A stretch of DNA of 64,000 bases from GCA-003244245 sp050699515 (GCA_050699515.1 JBOHFF010000101.1:1-64000), one strand, 5' to 3'; counted from the stretch's first letter, positions 41,664-52,127 are shown. The notes: generated by a model not told the origin, from the sequence alone. Made by a program: numbers and translations.

Positions 41664-41694
41664 GTCGCCTGTCGACTATTCCGATCCGGAATAG
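41657..41694. promoter_or_regulatory. Two adjacent palindromes, candidate operator
   Basis: GCGACTAGTCGC (41657-41668, perfect) and CTATTCCGATCCGGAATAG (41676-41694, 8-bp arms around ATC). They lie 60-95 bases before the start of a chain of overlapping small genes and could bind one of the neighbouring HTH proteins. Confidence 0.4.
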
Positions 41695-41753
41695 CACGGT
41701 ACTGACTACGCTCCGCCTACCATGACGGCCTGAACTGCTGTTGCCTTGCTGAC

Positions 41754-42173
41754 ATGACCAGCACGGGACGACAACGCCACCCCGGCGCGACGCCCGCGCC
41801 AGGCGAGCACAGGCCCACCAAGCTGGCAGGACGGACGGTGCGGTACCGCCCATCGCCGCCCGTCCTGCCCACCAGCTCAAACGACCTACCGAGCAACCGC
41901 CGCCCACGCCGTGCCACCCCGAACCGCGTATCAGGTGAGCGCGCCACGATCGCGGATCCCATCGGTGAGCCGGTGCGCGGGACTGATGTCGATCTGCTGA
42001 GCAGACTCACCGCGATTGAGCACCGCCTGCACCAGGTGTCGATCCAGCTCAGCACGTTGCTCAGCCAACTCGACCAGAACTGCGCCACCCTCGAAACGCT
42101 GTCTCTGCGCCCGGCCTGGTATCGGGGTTCGCTGGGTGACCAGGATACCCAGCGCGGGCGGGCTGCCCGGTGA
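41754..42173 (+). CDS. Hypothetical protein with C-terminal coiled coil
   Basis: 139 aa. The first ~75 residues are Pro/Arg-rich and probably disordered. Residues 80-120 form a heptad-rich helix (LLSRLTAIEHRLHQVSIQLS then TLLSQLDQNCATLETL), reminiscent of the C-terminal helix of the XRE protein 2.5 kb upstream. No family recognised. It is the first of a chain of genes that overlap by GTGA or ATGA. Confidence 0.55.
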   Translation: MTSTGRQRHPGATPAPGEHRPTKLAGRTVRYRPSPPVLPTSSNDLPSNRRPRRATPNRVSGERATIADPIGEPVRGTDVDLLSRLTAIEHRLHQVSIQLSTLLSQLDQNCATLETLSLRPAWYRGSLGDQDTQRGRAAR

Positions 42174-42430
42174 GCGCGGGGCCCAAGCACCGGGGGGTGT
42201 CGGATCGTCGTCGCTGGCGGCGGTCATCGGCTCAGGTCGTGGTCCCGGTGCAGCGTCGACCAGGCATCGAGGTGGTGGACGCGCGGACCCGGGTGGCGCA
42301 TCGGGTGAGTCCTGACGAGCTGCGAACTGGTCGCCACCGTGGGGACTACCAAGCGTTTTGTGGTACCCGGCTGCTGGCAGCGAGCCTGACCGACCCCGGA
42401 CGCCGCTCGTGTCCGGAGTGCGCGTCGTGA
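42170..42430 (+). CDS. Small Cys-containing protein of integrative-element type
   Basis: 86 aa. The C-terminal half, RVAHRVSPDELRTGRHRGDY followed by QAFCGTRLLAASLTDPGRRS and CPECAS, has a Cys near position 64 and a final CxxC. This resembles small zinc proteins often coded in actinomycete integrative elements. The start GTG overlaps the preceding stop (GTGA). Confidence 0.55.
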   Translation: MSAGPKHRGVSDRRRWRRSSAQVVVPVQRRPGIEVVDARTRVAHRVSPDELRTGRHRGDYQAFCGTRLLAASLTDPGRRSCPECAS

Positions 42431-42609
42431 GTGATCCCCAGGTCGATATCGAGGCCGTCTGCGAGCTACACCAGGGCTCGAGCCGTCTGCTGATGCGGCG
42501 CGAGGGTGACCGGATCGTGCTGAGGGGGCATGCCGATGGCTGCTGTGTGATCTCGCTAGGCGATCCGGCCGCTGCGCTGCTGTTCGTCCTCGGGGAGTTG
42601 CTGGGATGA
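42427..42609 (+). CDS. Small hypothetical protein
   Basis: 60 aa: EAVCELHQGSSRLLMRREGD, RIVLRGHADGCCVISLGDPA, ALLFVLGELLG. It looks like a compact beta-rich fold with an end helix. No family recognised. Its GTG overlaps the stop of the previous gene and its own stop overlaps the next ATG, so it is translationally coupled on both sides. Confidence 0.5.
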   Translation: MSDPQVDIEAVCELHQGSSRLLMRREGDRIVLRGHADGCCVISLGDPAAALLFVLGELLG

Positions 42610-42788
42610 CCGGCCGGGCCGCGTGGGTGCTCACCCACGGATGGGAAGCGGGAATACCGCGACGCGCTCACCGACTCATCCCGGTACGACTCCGCCACCA
42701 GCGTCCAGCCCTGCCCACTCACTACCCGCACGTGATCGGCAATGCTGCTCGTCCAACGAGCGAGCCTGCCCCGACCGATCCAGGCTGA
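42606..42788 (+). CDS. Doubtful 60-aa frame at the end of the coupled chain
   Basis: The ATGA overlap with the previous stop favours translation. The product (GRAAWVLTHGWEAGIPRRAH ...) is Arg/Pro-rich with no recognisable feature and could be a chance frame or the start of a frameshifted gene. Confidence 0.3.
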   Translation: MTGRAAWVLTHGWEAGIPRRAHRLIPVRLRHQRPALPTHYPHVIGNAARPTSEPAPTDPG

Positions 42789-43225
42789 CCCGCAAGTACT
42801 CCCGCGCACGCCTACCCTGTTTACGCTGCTCAACACCGTCCATGGCCATCACGGCCGAAAGCGTACCTCTAGCAAGGTACCGAGCGCGAAAAACGTCGCT
42901 GACGTCTCGTTCACGGCATCTCGGCGGACTTCCGGCACCGGTAGATCATCAAGCGCGTGCACGAGCGCATCGTGCTGGCAGGGTAGCGAAATGCTCACGC
43001 CAACCACCCTGCCAACCTCTCGATCGGTGACTGGCAGGGGCACCATGCGAGCGTCGATCCGGGTCAGATCCTCGCCTACGTGAAGAACCGTCCCCAACCG
43101 AGGAAGCAGCCCTGCGCGAAATCAATATCGCCGGCCCCGCAGCTTGGTTGTGTTGAAGAGTTGTCGCCGCCTGCCGGACGTTCCTGATCAGCAGCGGCCA
43201 CGCCCGCGTCAGTGAGAATAATTCC
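42789..43225. other. Region without a confident gene
   Basis: About 440 bases. On the minus strand an 82-codon frame (42849-43097; ARMVPLPVTDREVGRVVGVS) and the frame before it read with some protein-like character, but there is no ribosome-binding site and no family I recognise. They are probably remains of another disrupted gene, since decayed genes lie on both sides. Confidence 0.35.
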
Positions 43226-43750
43226 GCTGATGGCGAAATGCGTCGTCTCTCGGTTCAGCGCCAGCTCATCGAAGCGGTCGAGGGCTTCAGCGACTGGGAT
43301 CTCGACGCGTTCCTGTGGGGTGACTGGCATGGGGACGAGGTCAGGGACAAGCGCATCGAGCGGCCGCCGATCGCCGCCCTCGACCGGCTCCAGCCCCGCT
43401 GCTTCCTCTCCGCCAAGGAGTTCACCTGCGCGCGGGCACGGACGAACGGATCGTCAAGGTCACGCTGCCGAGCCCGAGCCTGTTCGCCAACTTCTACGAT
43501 CCGCAGCGCTCCCACGCGGCCCATCCGACCTTGGAGAGCTTCCTGGCCGATCTCGCCGAGATCTTCCGCGAGGAGGCCGACCGAGCTGGTGCGGCGGGGC
43601 TGCGAATATGTCCAGCTCGACGCTCCGCACTATCCGCTCCTGCTCGATCCCGCCTATCGCGACTTTTACGCCAGCAGAGGCTGGCTCGAGCTCGGCCTCG
43701 AGCTCGACAACCTCGTCTTCAGAGAGCGTCCCAGCGTGACGACGTCGTGA
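43226..43750 (+). pseudogene. MetE-like (cobalamin-independent methionine synthase family) gene fragment with frameshifts
   Basis: Family blocks appear in order but in changing frames: DGEMRRLSVQRQLIEAVEGF and LDAFLWGDWHGDEVRDKRIE (frame A); then IVKVTLPSPSLFANFYDPQR, THE region HPTLESFLADLAEIFREEAD (frame B, shift near 43430); then VRRGCEYVQLDAPHYPLLLD and PAYRDFYASRGWLELGLELD (frame A, shift near 43585). The 5' part of the gene and the zinc-binding C-terminal end are missing. At least two frameshifts plus truncation make it a dead gene. Confidence 0.75.
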
Positions 43751-43890
43751 CCGAGCACGCGGGCCCGTCCGGCGTCCGGGCGTAGCAGCGTGGCGAGCAC
43801 CCGGACGGTGGTGGTCTTGCCCGAGCCGCTGGGCCCCAGCAGCCCGAGGCCTGAGAGCGCGCTGATGGTCGGTTTATCCGCTTTGCGCAC
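43737..43890 (-). pseudogene. ABC transporter ATPase N-terminal fragment (DrrA-like)
   Basis: On the minus strand, LGLLGPSGSGKTTTVRVLAT then LLRPDAGRARVLGHDVV carries an intact Walker A motif (GPSGSGKTT) and the following conserved block. The sequence then runs into the MetE-like remnant. The Q-loop, signature and Walker B are absent. It is a junction fragment of about 50 codons. Confidence 0.65.
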
Positions 43891-44028
43891 CCTTCGGAAT
43901 TCGGCTGCTGGAGTCGATTTTCATCTCTACGATTGTGGTGTTACGCGCACGATGCCGTCGCGGGTCGGCGCGGAGGCTCGCTACGGGGAGTAGTAGAACC
44001 AAGACCATCGGATAAGGGGGAAATGCCG

Positions 44029-45723
44029 ATGCGTGCGGCACACAATGGTTGGACACGGCGGCGTTTTTTGCAGATGGTCGGTCTCGCGGGTGGCTCCGGC
44101 GCCCTCTACGACACGATGACCGCCATGGGGCTCATCACCGTTCCGGAGGCGTGGGCCGGCCCTCCCCAGCTCCCGCGGGGGTCCGGGGCGGGCACGAAGG
44201 TGCTCATCCTCGGTGCCGGCATCGGCGGGCTCACCGCCGCTTACGAGCTGATGCGCGCTGGGTTCGAGTGCGAGATCCTCGAGGCCCAGCACCGGGCCGG
44301 CGGTCGCAGCTTCACCGCCCGCCGTGGCAGCGTCGTCACCGAACAGAGCCCGGAGCACGGCGTCACCCGCCAGGAGGTCCAGTTCGATGACGGTCTGTAT
44401 CTGAATATGGGACCGGGCCGGTTGCCCCACCACCATCGGCGGGTGCTGCACTACTGCCAGGAGCTGGATGTCGCCCTCGAGGTCTACATCATGGAGACCA
44501 CGGCCAATCTCTTCCAAACCGACAAGGCATTCGGCGGCAAACCACAGACGACCCGAAGTATCGGCAACGACACCCGGGGCTACGTCGCCGAGCTGCTGGC
44601 CAAGTCGATTCACCGGCATGCCCTCGACCAGGAGCTCGACGAAGGCGACCGGGAGAAACTCCTGAGCCTGCTGCGGGTATTCGGCGATCTCGGTGATGAG
44701 CCCCAGGGCGTTCCCGGTGACCCGTATGCGTACAGCGGATCCGAACGCTCCGGGTGCAAGGTGCCCTATCAGATCTCCCAGACCCTCTTCGACGATTGTG
44801 AGGCCAACAAACCCGAGCTCAGACCCTTGCTTGATTCGAGGTTCTGGGAGCGCAGGCTGTACCAGCCGACGGACCAGCAGTGGCAGCCGACCCTGTTCCA
44901 GCCGGTGGGTGGTATGGACCAGATCGTGAAGGGATTCTTGTGCAAGATCGGCCATCTCATCAACTACGGATCCGAGGTGCAGGAGATCCAGCTGGTCGAG
45001 GACGGCGTCGAAGTCACCTACAAGGGCCCGTTGGGACGTACGTTTCACACACGGGCGGACCGCTGTATCAGCAACATCCCGCTGCCGGTGCTGCAGAAGA
45101 TTCCCGCGAACTTCTCGCCGGAGTTCAAGCAGGCGGTCGATCGAGGCCGCTTCGCCGCCACCTGCAAGGTGGGCTGGCAGGCGAACGAACGTTTCTGGGA
45201 GTCGGACAGATACCAGATCTACGGTGGCATCAGCTGGATCGATCACACCATCACCCAGATGTGGTACCCGTCGTATGATTACTTCACCAAGAACGGCACC
45301 CTCACCGGCGCGTACAACTTCGATGACGACGCCGTCAAACTCGCTAATCTGACCCTCGAGGACCGTCTTGCCATGGCCAGGGAGGGCGCCCGGAAACTGC
45401 ATTCCGAGTTCGGCGACGACCGAATCGTGCCGGAGGCGCTGGGTCTTTCCATCGCCTGGCGCAACGTGCCTTTTCAACTTGGTGGCTGGGCGGACTGGCG
45501 ATCGGAGGACGCAGCCGACGCCAAGGCCTACACCCGGCTGCTGGCGCCCGACGGTCGCTTCCATGTGGTCGGGGACCAGGTGTCTCCGCTGCCAGGCTGG
45601 CAGGAGGGAGCCATGATGTCCGCCGAGCACGTGATCGAGCAGATCGCCGGCAAGCGCCCGCTCACTCCGCAGGAGATCGTGCGGGCACCGGACTCCCGAC
45701 GCATGACGCAGGGCCGCTGCTGA
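44029..45723 (+). CDS. Tat-exported flavin monoamine oxidase
   Basis: 564 aa. The N-terminal TRRRFLQMVGLAGGSGAL is a twin-arginine signal. Mature domain: FAD loop KVLILGAGIGGLTAAYELMR, CEILEAQHRAGGRSFTA (the GGR motif), LYLNMGPGRLPHHHRRVLHY near the substrate channel, and the C-terminal FHVVGDQVSPLPGWQEGAMM block that contacts the flavin. This is the L-amino-acid/tryptophan/monoamine oxidase group; the product would include H2O2 and ammonia outside the cell. AAGGGGG 8 bases upstream supports this ATG over one six bases earlier. Confidence 0.88.
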   Translation: MRAAHNGWTRRRFLQMVGLAGGSGALYDTMTAMGLITVPEAWAGPPQLPRGSGAGTKVLILGAGIGGLTAAYELMRAGFECEILEAQHRAGGRSFTARRGSVVTEQSPEHGVTRQEVQFDDGLYLNMGPGRLPHHHRRVLHYCQELDVALEVYIMETTANLFQTDKAFGGKPQTTRSIGNDTRGYVAELLAKSIHRHALDQELDEGDREKLLSLLRVFGDLGDEPQGVPGDPYAYSGSERSGCKVPYQISQTLFDDCEANKPELRPLLDSRFWERRLYQPTDQQWQPTLFQPVGGMDQIVKGFLCKIGHLINYGSEVQEIQLVEDGVEVTYKGPLGRTFHTRADRCISNIPLPVLQKIPANFSPEFKQAVDRGRFAATCKVGWQANERFWESDRYQIYGGISWIDHTITQMWYPSYDYFTKNGTLTGAYNFDDDAVKLANLTLEDRLAMAREGARKLHSEFGDDRIVPEALGLSIAWRNVPFQLGGWADWRSEDAADAKAYTRLLAPDGRFHVVGDQVSPLPGWQEGAMMSAEHVIEQIAGKRPLTPQEIVRAPDSRRMTQGRC

Positions 45724-45761
45724 CCTCTGTCTTTCACCGGGCAGCCCGAAGACCGACCAGG

Positions 45762-46160
45762 TTAGGAGACGGTCAGGGCGCCCGACATGTAATTGTGGAA
45801 CAGGCAGTGATACGGGTATGTCCCGCGTTGCGTCGGCGCCGTGAAGGTGGTGGGCAGGCCCCGGCTGACGTTCCCGGTGTTGAATGCTCTGTTGTCGGCA
45901 GTGAGGGTATGGATCGCCTGATCCTCGTTACGCACTGTTACCGTAGCCCCTGGTGGAACCGTGAGATTCGTCGGGACGAAACCGTAATTTCTGATGACCA
46001 CCGTGATTTCCGCCGCCGACTTGACCGAGGCTGAGGCGGGCGGCGAGGTCTTCTCGCTTGGACTTGCGCAGGCAGCGAGAAGCGTCGAGAAGATGACCAT
46101 GGCAAGGGCTGCGGCCCGGTGGTGGTGAGCGTGCGGCCGAGAAGTGAGTGAGAGGGCTCG
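45762..46160 (-). CDS. Cupredoxin-domain lipoprotein
   Basis: About 132 aa from a GTG start; an ATG 51 bases upstream is the alternative. A signal with lipobox LLAACA is followed by a Ser/Pro linker and a blue-copper fold: VVIRNYGFVPTNLTVPPGAT, VTVRNEDQAIHTLTADN, then YPYHCLFHNYMSGALTV. Type-1 copper ligands are all visible: His in AIHTL, Cys and His in HCLFHNYM, and Met. It is convergent with the amine oxidase and may serve as an electron carrier or copper binder at the surface. Confidence 0.85.
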   Translation of the reverse strand, partial: RALSLTSRPHAHHHRAAALAMVIFSTLLAACASPSEKTSPPASASVKSAAEITVVIRNYGFVPTNLTVPPGATVTVRNEDQAIHTLTADNRAFNTGNVSRGLPTTFTAPTQRGTYPYHCLFHNYMSGALTVS

Positions 46161-46361
46161 CACGTGTGGAGCGGCCGGGTAGCTGGATGCATCGAGGTGG
46201 GCCAGCATCATCCATTCATAGCAGTTACGTGATCAGATTCCCATGGGACGAGTTCATATCATCCCGACGAAGGCCCCGAAAAGGGTGCGACCGGACCTAC
46301 TCCAGCGCCGAGCGGTCAGGTGTGGTCACCACCCGCTCGTGGTAGCGGTAGTGACGGGCAA

Positions 46362-46769
46362 CTAGCGAGTGGCCAGTAACCGGGTCTGAACCTCGGGAAG
46401 GTCGACGAATCCGGCCTGGGCGTCGGTCGAGACCAGCACACGGTCCGTCGCGCGGGCGGTGGCCGCAATGATCAGGTCGTGGGCGCCGCGCGGGCGCCCG
46501 GTGCGGCGAACATGGGCCAGCAGCGCGGCATGGTGCACGGCAACCTGCGCGGTGTAGTCGGCCACGGGTGTGACCGCCAGCAGCTCCTCGAGGAACGCGC
46601 GCTGCGCGGCACGACGGGCCGGATTGTCGTCGAGCTCGACACCGGTCGAGTACTCAGCCAGCGCCACTGCGGGCAGCGCCACGTCGTCCTGCTCCGCGAA
46701 TGCCGCCAGGTCGAGTCGACCGCGGACCGCGGCGACCAACACCCCGGTGTCGAGGATCACCCGCGCCAC
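46362..46769 (-). CDS. vapC: VapC-family PIN-domain ribonuclease toxin
   Basis: 135 aa PIN domain: MARVILDTGVLVAAVRGR with the first Asp, AVALAEYSTGVELDDNPAR with Glu, PRGAHDLIIAATARATDRVL with the central Asp, and STDAQAGF with the last. The four acidic residues needed for metal-dependent RNase activity are present. Its start overlaps the antitoxin gene by 13 bases. Confidence 0.9.
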   Translation of the reverse strand: MARVILDTGVLVAAVRGRLDLAAFAEQDDVALPAVALAEYSTGVELDDNPARRAAQRAFLEELLAVTPVADYTAQVAVHHAALLAHVRRTGRPRGAHDLIIAATARATDRVLVSTDAQAGFVDLPEVQTRLLATR

Positions 46770-47020
46770 GGATCGCCGTCCAAGGCCACCGGCACGTCTC
46801 CAGCACTGGCCACGTTCGCCGCGAACTCGTCGTCGAGTCCCAGCTGGTCCCGCCAGCGATCCAGCACCTCAGCCACGACACCGCCATTGGCACGCGGCGC
46901 CGGCACTATCAGAGCGACCCGCCGTCCGCCGCGCGTGATCACGACCGTTTCGCCTTGCTCGGCTCCATCGAGCACGGCGGAGAACCGGCGCGCCGCCTCC
47001 GAAGCAGACATCTCCTTCAC
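46757..47020 (-). CDS. vapB: VapB/Phd-YefM-type antitoxin
   Basis: 87 aa. The N-terminal Phd/YefM fold is complete: MKEMSASEAARRFSAVLDGA, GETVVITRGGRRVALIVPAP. The acidic C-terminal tail (LGLDDEFAANVASAGDVPV) should wrap around the toxin. Upstream GTGAT-type ribosome binding (GGTGATGTG) fits. Overlap with vapC indicates coupled expression, presumably autorepressed. Confidence 0.88.
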   Translation of the reverse strand: MKEMSASEAARRFSAVLDGAEQGETVVITRGGRRVALIVPAPRANGGVVAEVLDRWRDQLGLDDEFAANVASAGDVPVALDGDPWRG

Positions 47021-47074
47021 ATCACCAGAGTAGCAGAATCAGATATTCAGAATCCGAACAACGGAGTGAGCCGC

Positions 47075-47440
47075 TCACCGCAGGCGCAGCGCCGCAAGCC
47101 ACGGTCCGTGTGGTCCATTGAGCAGAACCACTGGTTTGGTGTCCAACTCGGCGGTGAGGGTGGGGATCTGATCCGGCGAGGTCAGCACTAGCCGGGCGCC
47201 GGCCTGGGTGGCGGCTGCGGCAAGCTCGCGTGCTGAAAGCAGCGGGTTCACTGGCAGTGGTAGTGCGTCGTGGTGCACCGCGCCGGCGAAAGACTCGGCG
47301 AAGCCGGGACCGTCGGGCAGCATGATCAGCACTCGCTCATGGCGGTGCACGCCCAGCTCGGCCAGCACGGCGGCGATAGCGGCTGTCCGGCCGATCAGCT
47401 TGGGCGCACTGGTGACTGTCATGATCCCCCTCGCTGACAC
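47075..47440 (-). pseudogene. AMP-dependent ligase N-terminal fragment
   Basis: 121 codons: GRTAAIAAVLAELGVHRHER, VLIMLPDGPGFAESFAGAVH then PLPVNPLLSARELAAAATQA and GARLVLTSPDQIPTL. This is the first ~25 percent of an acyl/aryl-CoA ligase (benzoate-CoA-ligase-like), ending in a stop long before the AMP-binding P-loop. Probably a degraded gene; a peptide could still be made. Confidence 0.6.
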
Positions 47441-47770
47441 CGTCCGGAGTTCACCGGGCAGGCCACTGCTCTCACCGCGACGGTGGGGCGCGAGACGGGC
47501 CAGCGCGGTTTAGCAAACGGCTACCCCAGCCCAACGAGACCGGCGCACCACCATCCCCCCAGCTCTAGGGATGCGGACAACGCTAGCTCGGAGAGTGCTG
47601 GAGAATAACTGACCATCGGTATGAGTATGCGCGGCTCGAGTGTCGGGAAAATGGGGAATCTCCTGTTCAGCGACCAGATAACACTGCGCGACGGTCAGGG
47701 TTGTCCGCAGTGTCATCCGGCTACGGTAAAGGCGCCGCGTCAGCCGGCGTTGCGATGTGCTGTGGCGAGG
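47441..47770. other. Intergenic stretch without a gene
   Basis: About 330 bases between the ligase stub and thiD. A 68-codon minus-strand frame (47510-47716) has no support. No repeats or hairpins of note. Confidence 0.4.
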
Positions 47771-48597
47771 TCAGTCCGGGCGGAGGCGCCAGAAGGGGGA
47801 GACGGGGCCGACTCCGGCGCCGAGAGGGTAGGCGTGGGCGACTGCCTGCTCGATGTAGTGCTTGCCGTAGGCCACCGCGTCGGGCATCGTGGCGCCGCGG
47901 GCCAGCGCGCTGGTGATCGCTGCGGCTAAAGCGTCGCCGCTACCGTGGGTGTGGCGGGTGGCCAGCCGGGGACTGGTGAACCCGGTGAACGCACTGCCGT
48001 CATAGAGCAGATCCAGGCATTCCGGGTCGTCGTGCAGGTGCCCGCCCTTGACCAGCACCCATCGCGGACCCAGCGCGTGCAACGCGCAGGCCGCCTCGTA
48101 CTGCCCCGGACGGGAGCCGACGTCGATGCCGACCAGCAGGCGCACCTCGTCCAGGTTCGGCGTGACCAGGGTGGCCCGGGGAAACAGCTCCGAGCGCAGC
48201 GCGGCCAGCGCATCACCAGCCAGCAGCGGGTCGCCGTGCATGGACGCGGCCACCGGATCGACCACCAACGGCACCGCGGCACCGAGACCGACCTCGTCGC
48301 ACACTGCGGCCACCGCGGAGATGATCGCCGCCGAGGCCAGCATGCCGGTCTTGGCGGCGGCCACCCCGATATCGGTCACCACCGCCCGGACCTGATCGGC
48401 CACCGTGGACGGCGGGATCTCCACGACGCCGGTCACGCCCAGCGAGTTCTGCACCGTCACCGCGGTGACCGCGACACACCCGTGCACCCCGCAGGCGGTG
48501 AAGGTGCGCAGATCCGCCTGCAGCCCCGCGCCACCCCCGGAATCCGACCCAGCGATGGTCAGCGCGACAGGGGGTCCAATGGCCGGTGACGCAGCCA

Positions 48598-48598
<1 letters not shown>
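47771..48598 (-). CDS. thiD: Hydroxymethylpyrimidine/phosphomethylpyrimidine kinase ThiD
   Basis: 275 aa ribokinase-fold enzyme phosphorylating HMP and HMP-P for thiamine. Signatures are ALTIAGSDSGGGAGLQADLR, CVAVTAVTVQNSLGV, AKTGMLASAAIISAVA, LVVDPVAASMHGDPLL and the catalytic ATRHTHGSGDALAAAI, where HGSGD replaces the usual G(T)GC/D anion hole. The ATG overlaps the thiC stop by one base (TGATG), so it is translated with thiC and shares the riboswitch. Confidence 0.94.
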
Positions 48599-50292
<1,694 letters not shown>

Positions 50293-50302
50293 CGATGCAG
50301 GC

Positions 50303-50400
50303 TCCCTACGCCGGCATTACCCGGACAGGTTCGTGCGGTCGGCAGCCCCGCCGATGGTGCCAGCTGCCCTCTCAGCCCGCTTCGGTGCGAGCTCCCGCGT
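50303..50400 (-). ncRNA. TPP riboswitch (THI element) in the thiC leader
   Basis: On the minus strand the conserved segments appear in order: GCGGGAGCTC, then GGGCTGAGAGGG (the CTGAGA pyrimidine-sensing loop), GACCGCACGAACCTGTCCGG, GTAATGCCGGCGTAGGGA. These are the canonical core sequences of the thiamine-pyrophosphate aptamer. It ends 10 bases before the thiC start, so control is probably at translation initiation by hiding the ribosome-binding site. Confidence 0.95.
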
Positions 50401-50527
50401 GGTCACATGACTACCCGACCGTAGCGCTATCGCGAGCGAGCTCGCAAAACGTTCCGATGACGTTCGATCGCGACACCGCTAGTATTCGACTTGTCGCTGA
50501 AGGTGACGAACGAACCACGGGGGGACG

Positions 50528-51808
50528 ATGCACGGCATTTCTAACATTTCGTCGCGGCGCGTCGCGGTGGTCGGTCAGGGTTACGTCGGACTGCCGCTAG
50601 CGATACGGGCCGTCGAAGTCGGTTTCGACGTCGTCGGTTTCGACATCGACAAGGCCCGCGTCGATTACCTGCGCAAGGCGAAGACATTCATCGATGACAT
50701 CACTGACGACGATCTCGCAGCCGCGGCGAGCACCGGGCGGTACCTGCCCACCGACGATCCGGCGGCGCTGGCCGGCTTCGACGTCGCGGTGGTCTGTGTC
50801 CCGACCCCGTTGCGCGACGGCGCACCAGATCTGAGCTGCGTCGAGGCTGCGGCGAGCACCATCGCCCCGCACATCACCGCGGGAGCCTGCGTCATCCTGG
50901 AGTCCACGAGTTACCCGGGCACCACCGAGGAGATTTTCATCCCGATCCTCGAGGCCGGCTCGGGCCTGACCGCGGGGACGCAATTCTGCGTAGGGTACAG
51001 CCCCGAGCGTATCGACCCGGGAAACGAGATCTGGCGTTTCCACAACACCCCGAAGATCATCGCAGGGATAGGCGCGGAGTCGCTGCAGGCGTTGCAGGAC
51101 TTCTACGGCCGGCTCGTCGAGCGCACGGTGCCGGTGTCCGGGCCCCGAGAGGCCGAACTCGCCAAGCTGCTGGAGAACACCTTCCGGCATGTCAATATCG
51201 CCTTGGTCAACGAGCTGGCGATGTACTGTCACGGCCTCGGGCTCGATGTCTGGTCGGTGATCGACGCGGCCGCCACGAAACCCTTCGGGTTCATGAAGTT
51301 CACCCCGGGCCCAGGGGTCGGAGGTCATTGCCTGCCGATCGATCCGTCCTACCTGTCCTGGCAGGTGAGGCGGTCGCTGGGGCACGCTTTCCGCTTCGTC
51401 GACATCGCCAACGACGTCAACGATCACATGCCCGACTACGTGGTCTCCCGCGTGGTCGCACGTCTCAACCAGCAGCGAAAGGCGGTCAACGGCAGCCGGA
51501 TCCTGCTCGTGGGGTTGGCTTACAAACGGAACTCCCGAGACACCAGGAAGTCCCCGGCCATCGCCATCGCCAGGTACCTCGACGATCTCGGGGCCGATCT
51601 TCGGGCGATCGACCCGCTCGTCGCCGTCGACGAGATTCCGAGCTTCATCCGCGTGGTGCCCGGCGTGCTGAGCCAGGTCATCGAGAGTGATCTAGTCATC
51701 GTCCTCACCGATCACGACTCGATCGACTGGGAGCTCCTCGAGCAGCACGCCGACCGGGTTCTGGACACCCGCAACCGGGTTCGCTCGCCGCTGGCGGCGC
51801 GGCTCTAA
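50528..51808 (+). CDS. Nucleotide sugar dehydrogenase (UDP-ManNAc/UDP-GlcNAc 6-dehydrogenase type)
   Basis: 426 aa. N-terminal NAD domain: RRVAVVGQGYVGLPLAIRAV. Then AVVCVPTPLRDGAPDLS, ILESTSYPGTTEEIFIPILE and FCVGYSPERIDPGN. The catalytic cysteine is in GPGVGGHCLPIDPSYLSW. C-terminal UDP-binding domain: ILLVGLAYKRNSRDTRKSPA. The YSPERxDPGN form with ESTSYPGTT is typical of WbpA/WecC-like enzymes, which make hexuronic acids for surface polysaccharide. It may belong with the NeuB/NeuC genes at the right end, although 9 kb away. Divergent from thiC. Confidence 0.88.
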   Translation: MHGISNISSRRVAVVGQGYVGLPLAIRAVEVGFDVVGFDIDKARVDYLRKAKTFIDDITDDDLAAAASTGRYLPTDDPAALAGFDVAVVCVPTPLRDGAPDLSCVEAAASTIAPHITAGACVILESTSYPGTTEEIFIPILEAGSGLTAGTQFCVGYSPERIDPGNEIWRFHNTPKIIAGIGAESLQALQDFYGRLVERTVPVSGPREAELAKLLENTFRHVNIALVNELAMYCHGLGLDVWSVIDAAATKPFGFMKFTPGPGVGGHCLPIDPSYLSWQVRRSLGHAFRFVDIANDVNDHMPDYVVSRVVARLNQQRKAVNGSRILLVGLAYKRNSRDTRKSPAIAIARYLDDLGADLRAIDPLVAVDEIPSFIRVVPGVLSQVIESDLVIVLTDHDSIDWELLEQHADRVLDTRNRVRSPLAARL

Positions 51809-51993
51809 CGCCGAGTACGGCGAAGGGAGGTGAGACGACGACTCGGTACCGGTGCCTGCGCCCCAAGCGGGTCAGGCTCGACGGGGCGCTGCGCATCCCG
51901 CCGCTGGAGGACCTTCCCGACCATGAGCGCGGTCAGGATCGCCACCAGGACCCAGGTCAGGATCCCAGCCCCGATCATCATGATCGTGCTCAT
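51805..51993 (-). CDS. Small single-pass membrane protein
   Basis: 62 aa: MSTIMMIGAGILTWVLVAIL and then TALMVGKVLQRRDAQ, one transmembrane helix with a basic, Pro-rich cytoplasmic tail. GGAG lies 8 bases before ATG. It overlaps the dehydrogenase 3' end by four bases. No family recognised. Confidence 0.55.
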   Translation of the reverse strand: MSTIMMIGAGILTWVLVAILTALMVGKVLQRRDAQRPVEPDPLGAQAPVPSRRLTSLRRTRR

Positions 51994-52127
51994 TCGCCAG
52001 CTCCAAGAGTGGGCAGCGGGTGGCTCACCGCTGCGGTTAGGGGGTCAGGAGATCATCGTTGATCACCGACGAAGGCTCTCACAAGGAGGGAAAACCATCG
52101 TTGTCCGTAGATCCTGCCAGCTGTGGG

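Noticed and set aside
42849..43097. 82-codon minus-strand frame among decayed genes
   Set aside because: Protein-like but no start signal and no family; kept only as a remark.
43981..45630. 549-codon frame on the minus strand
   Set aside because: Antisense to the amine oxidase, which has a Tat signal and flavin motifs.
47510..47716. 68-codon minus-strand frame in the gap before thiD
   Set aside because: No ribosome-binding site, no recognisable sequence, no neighbours in the same direction nearby.
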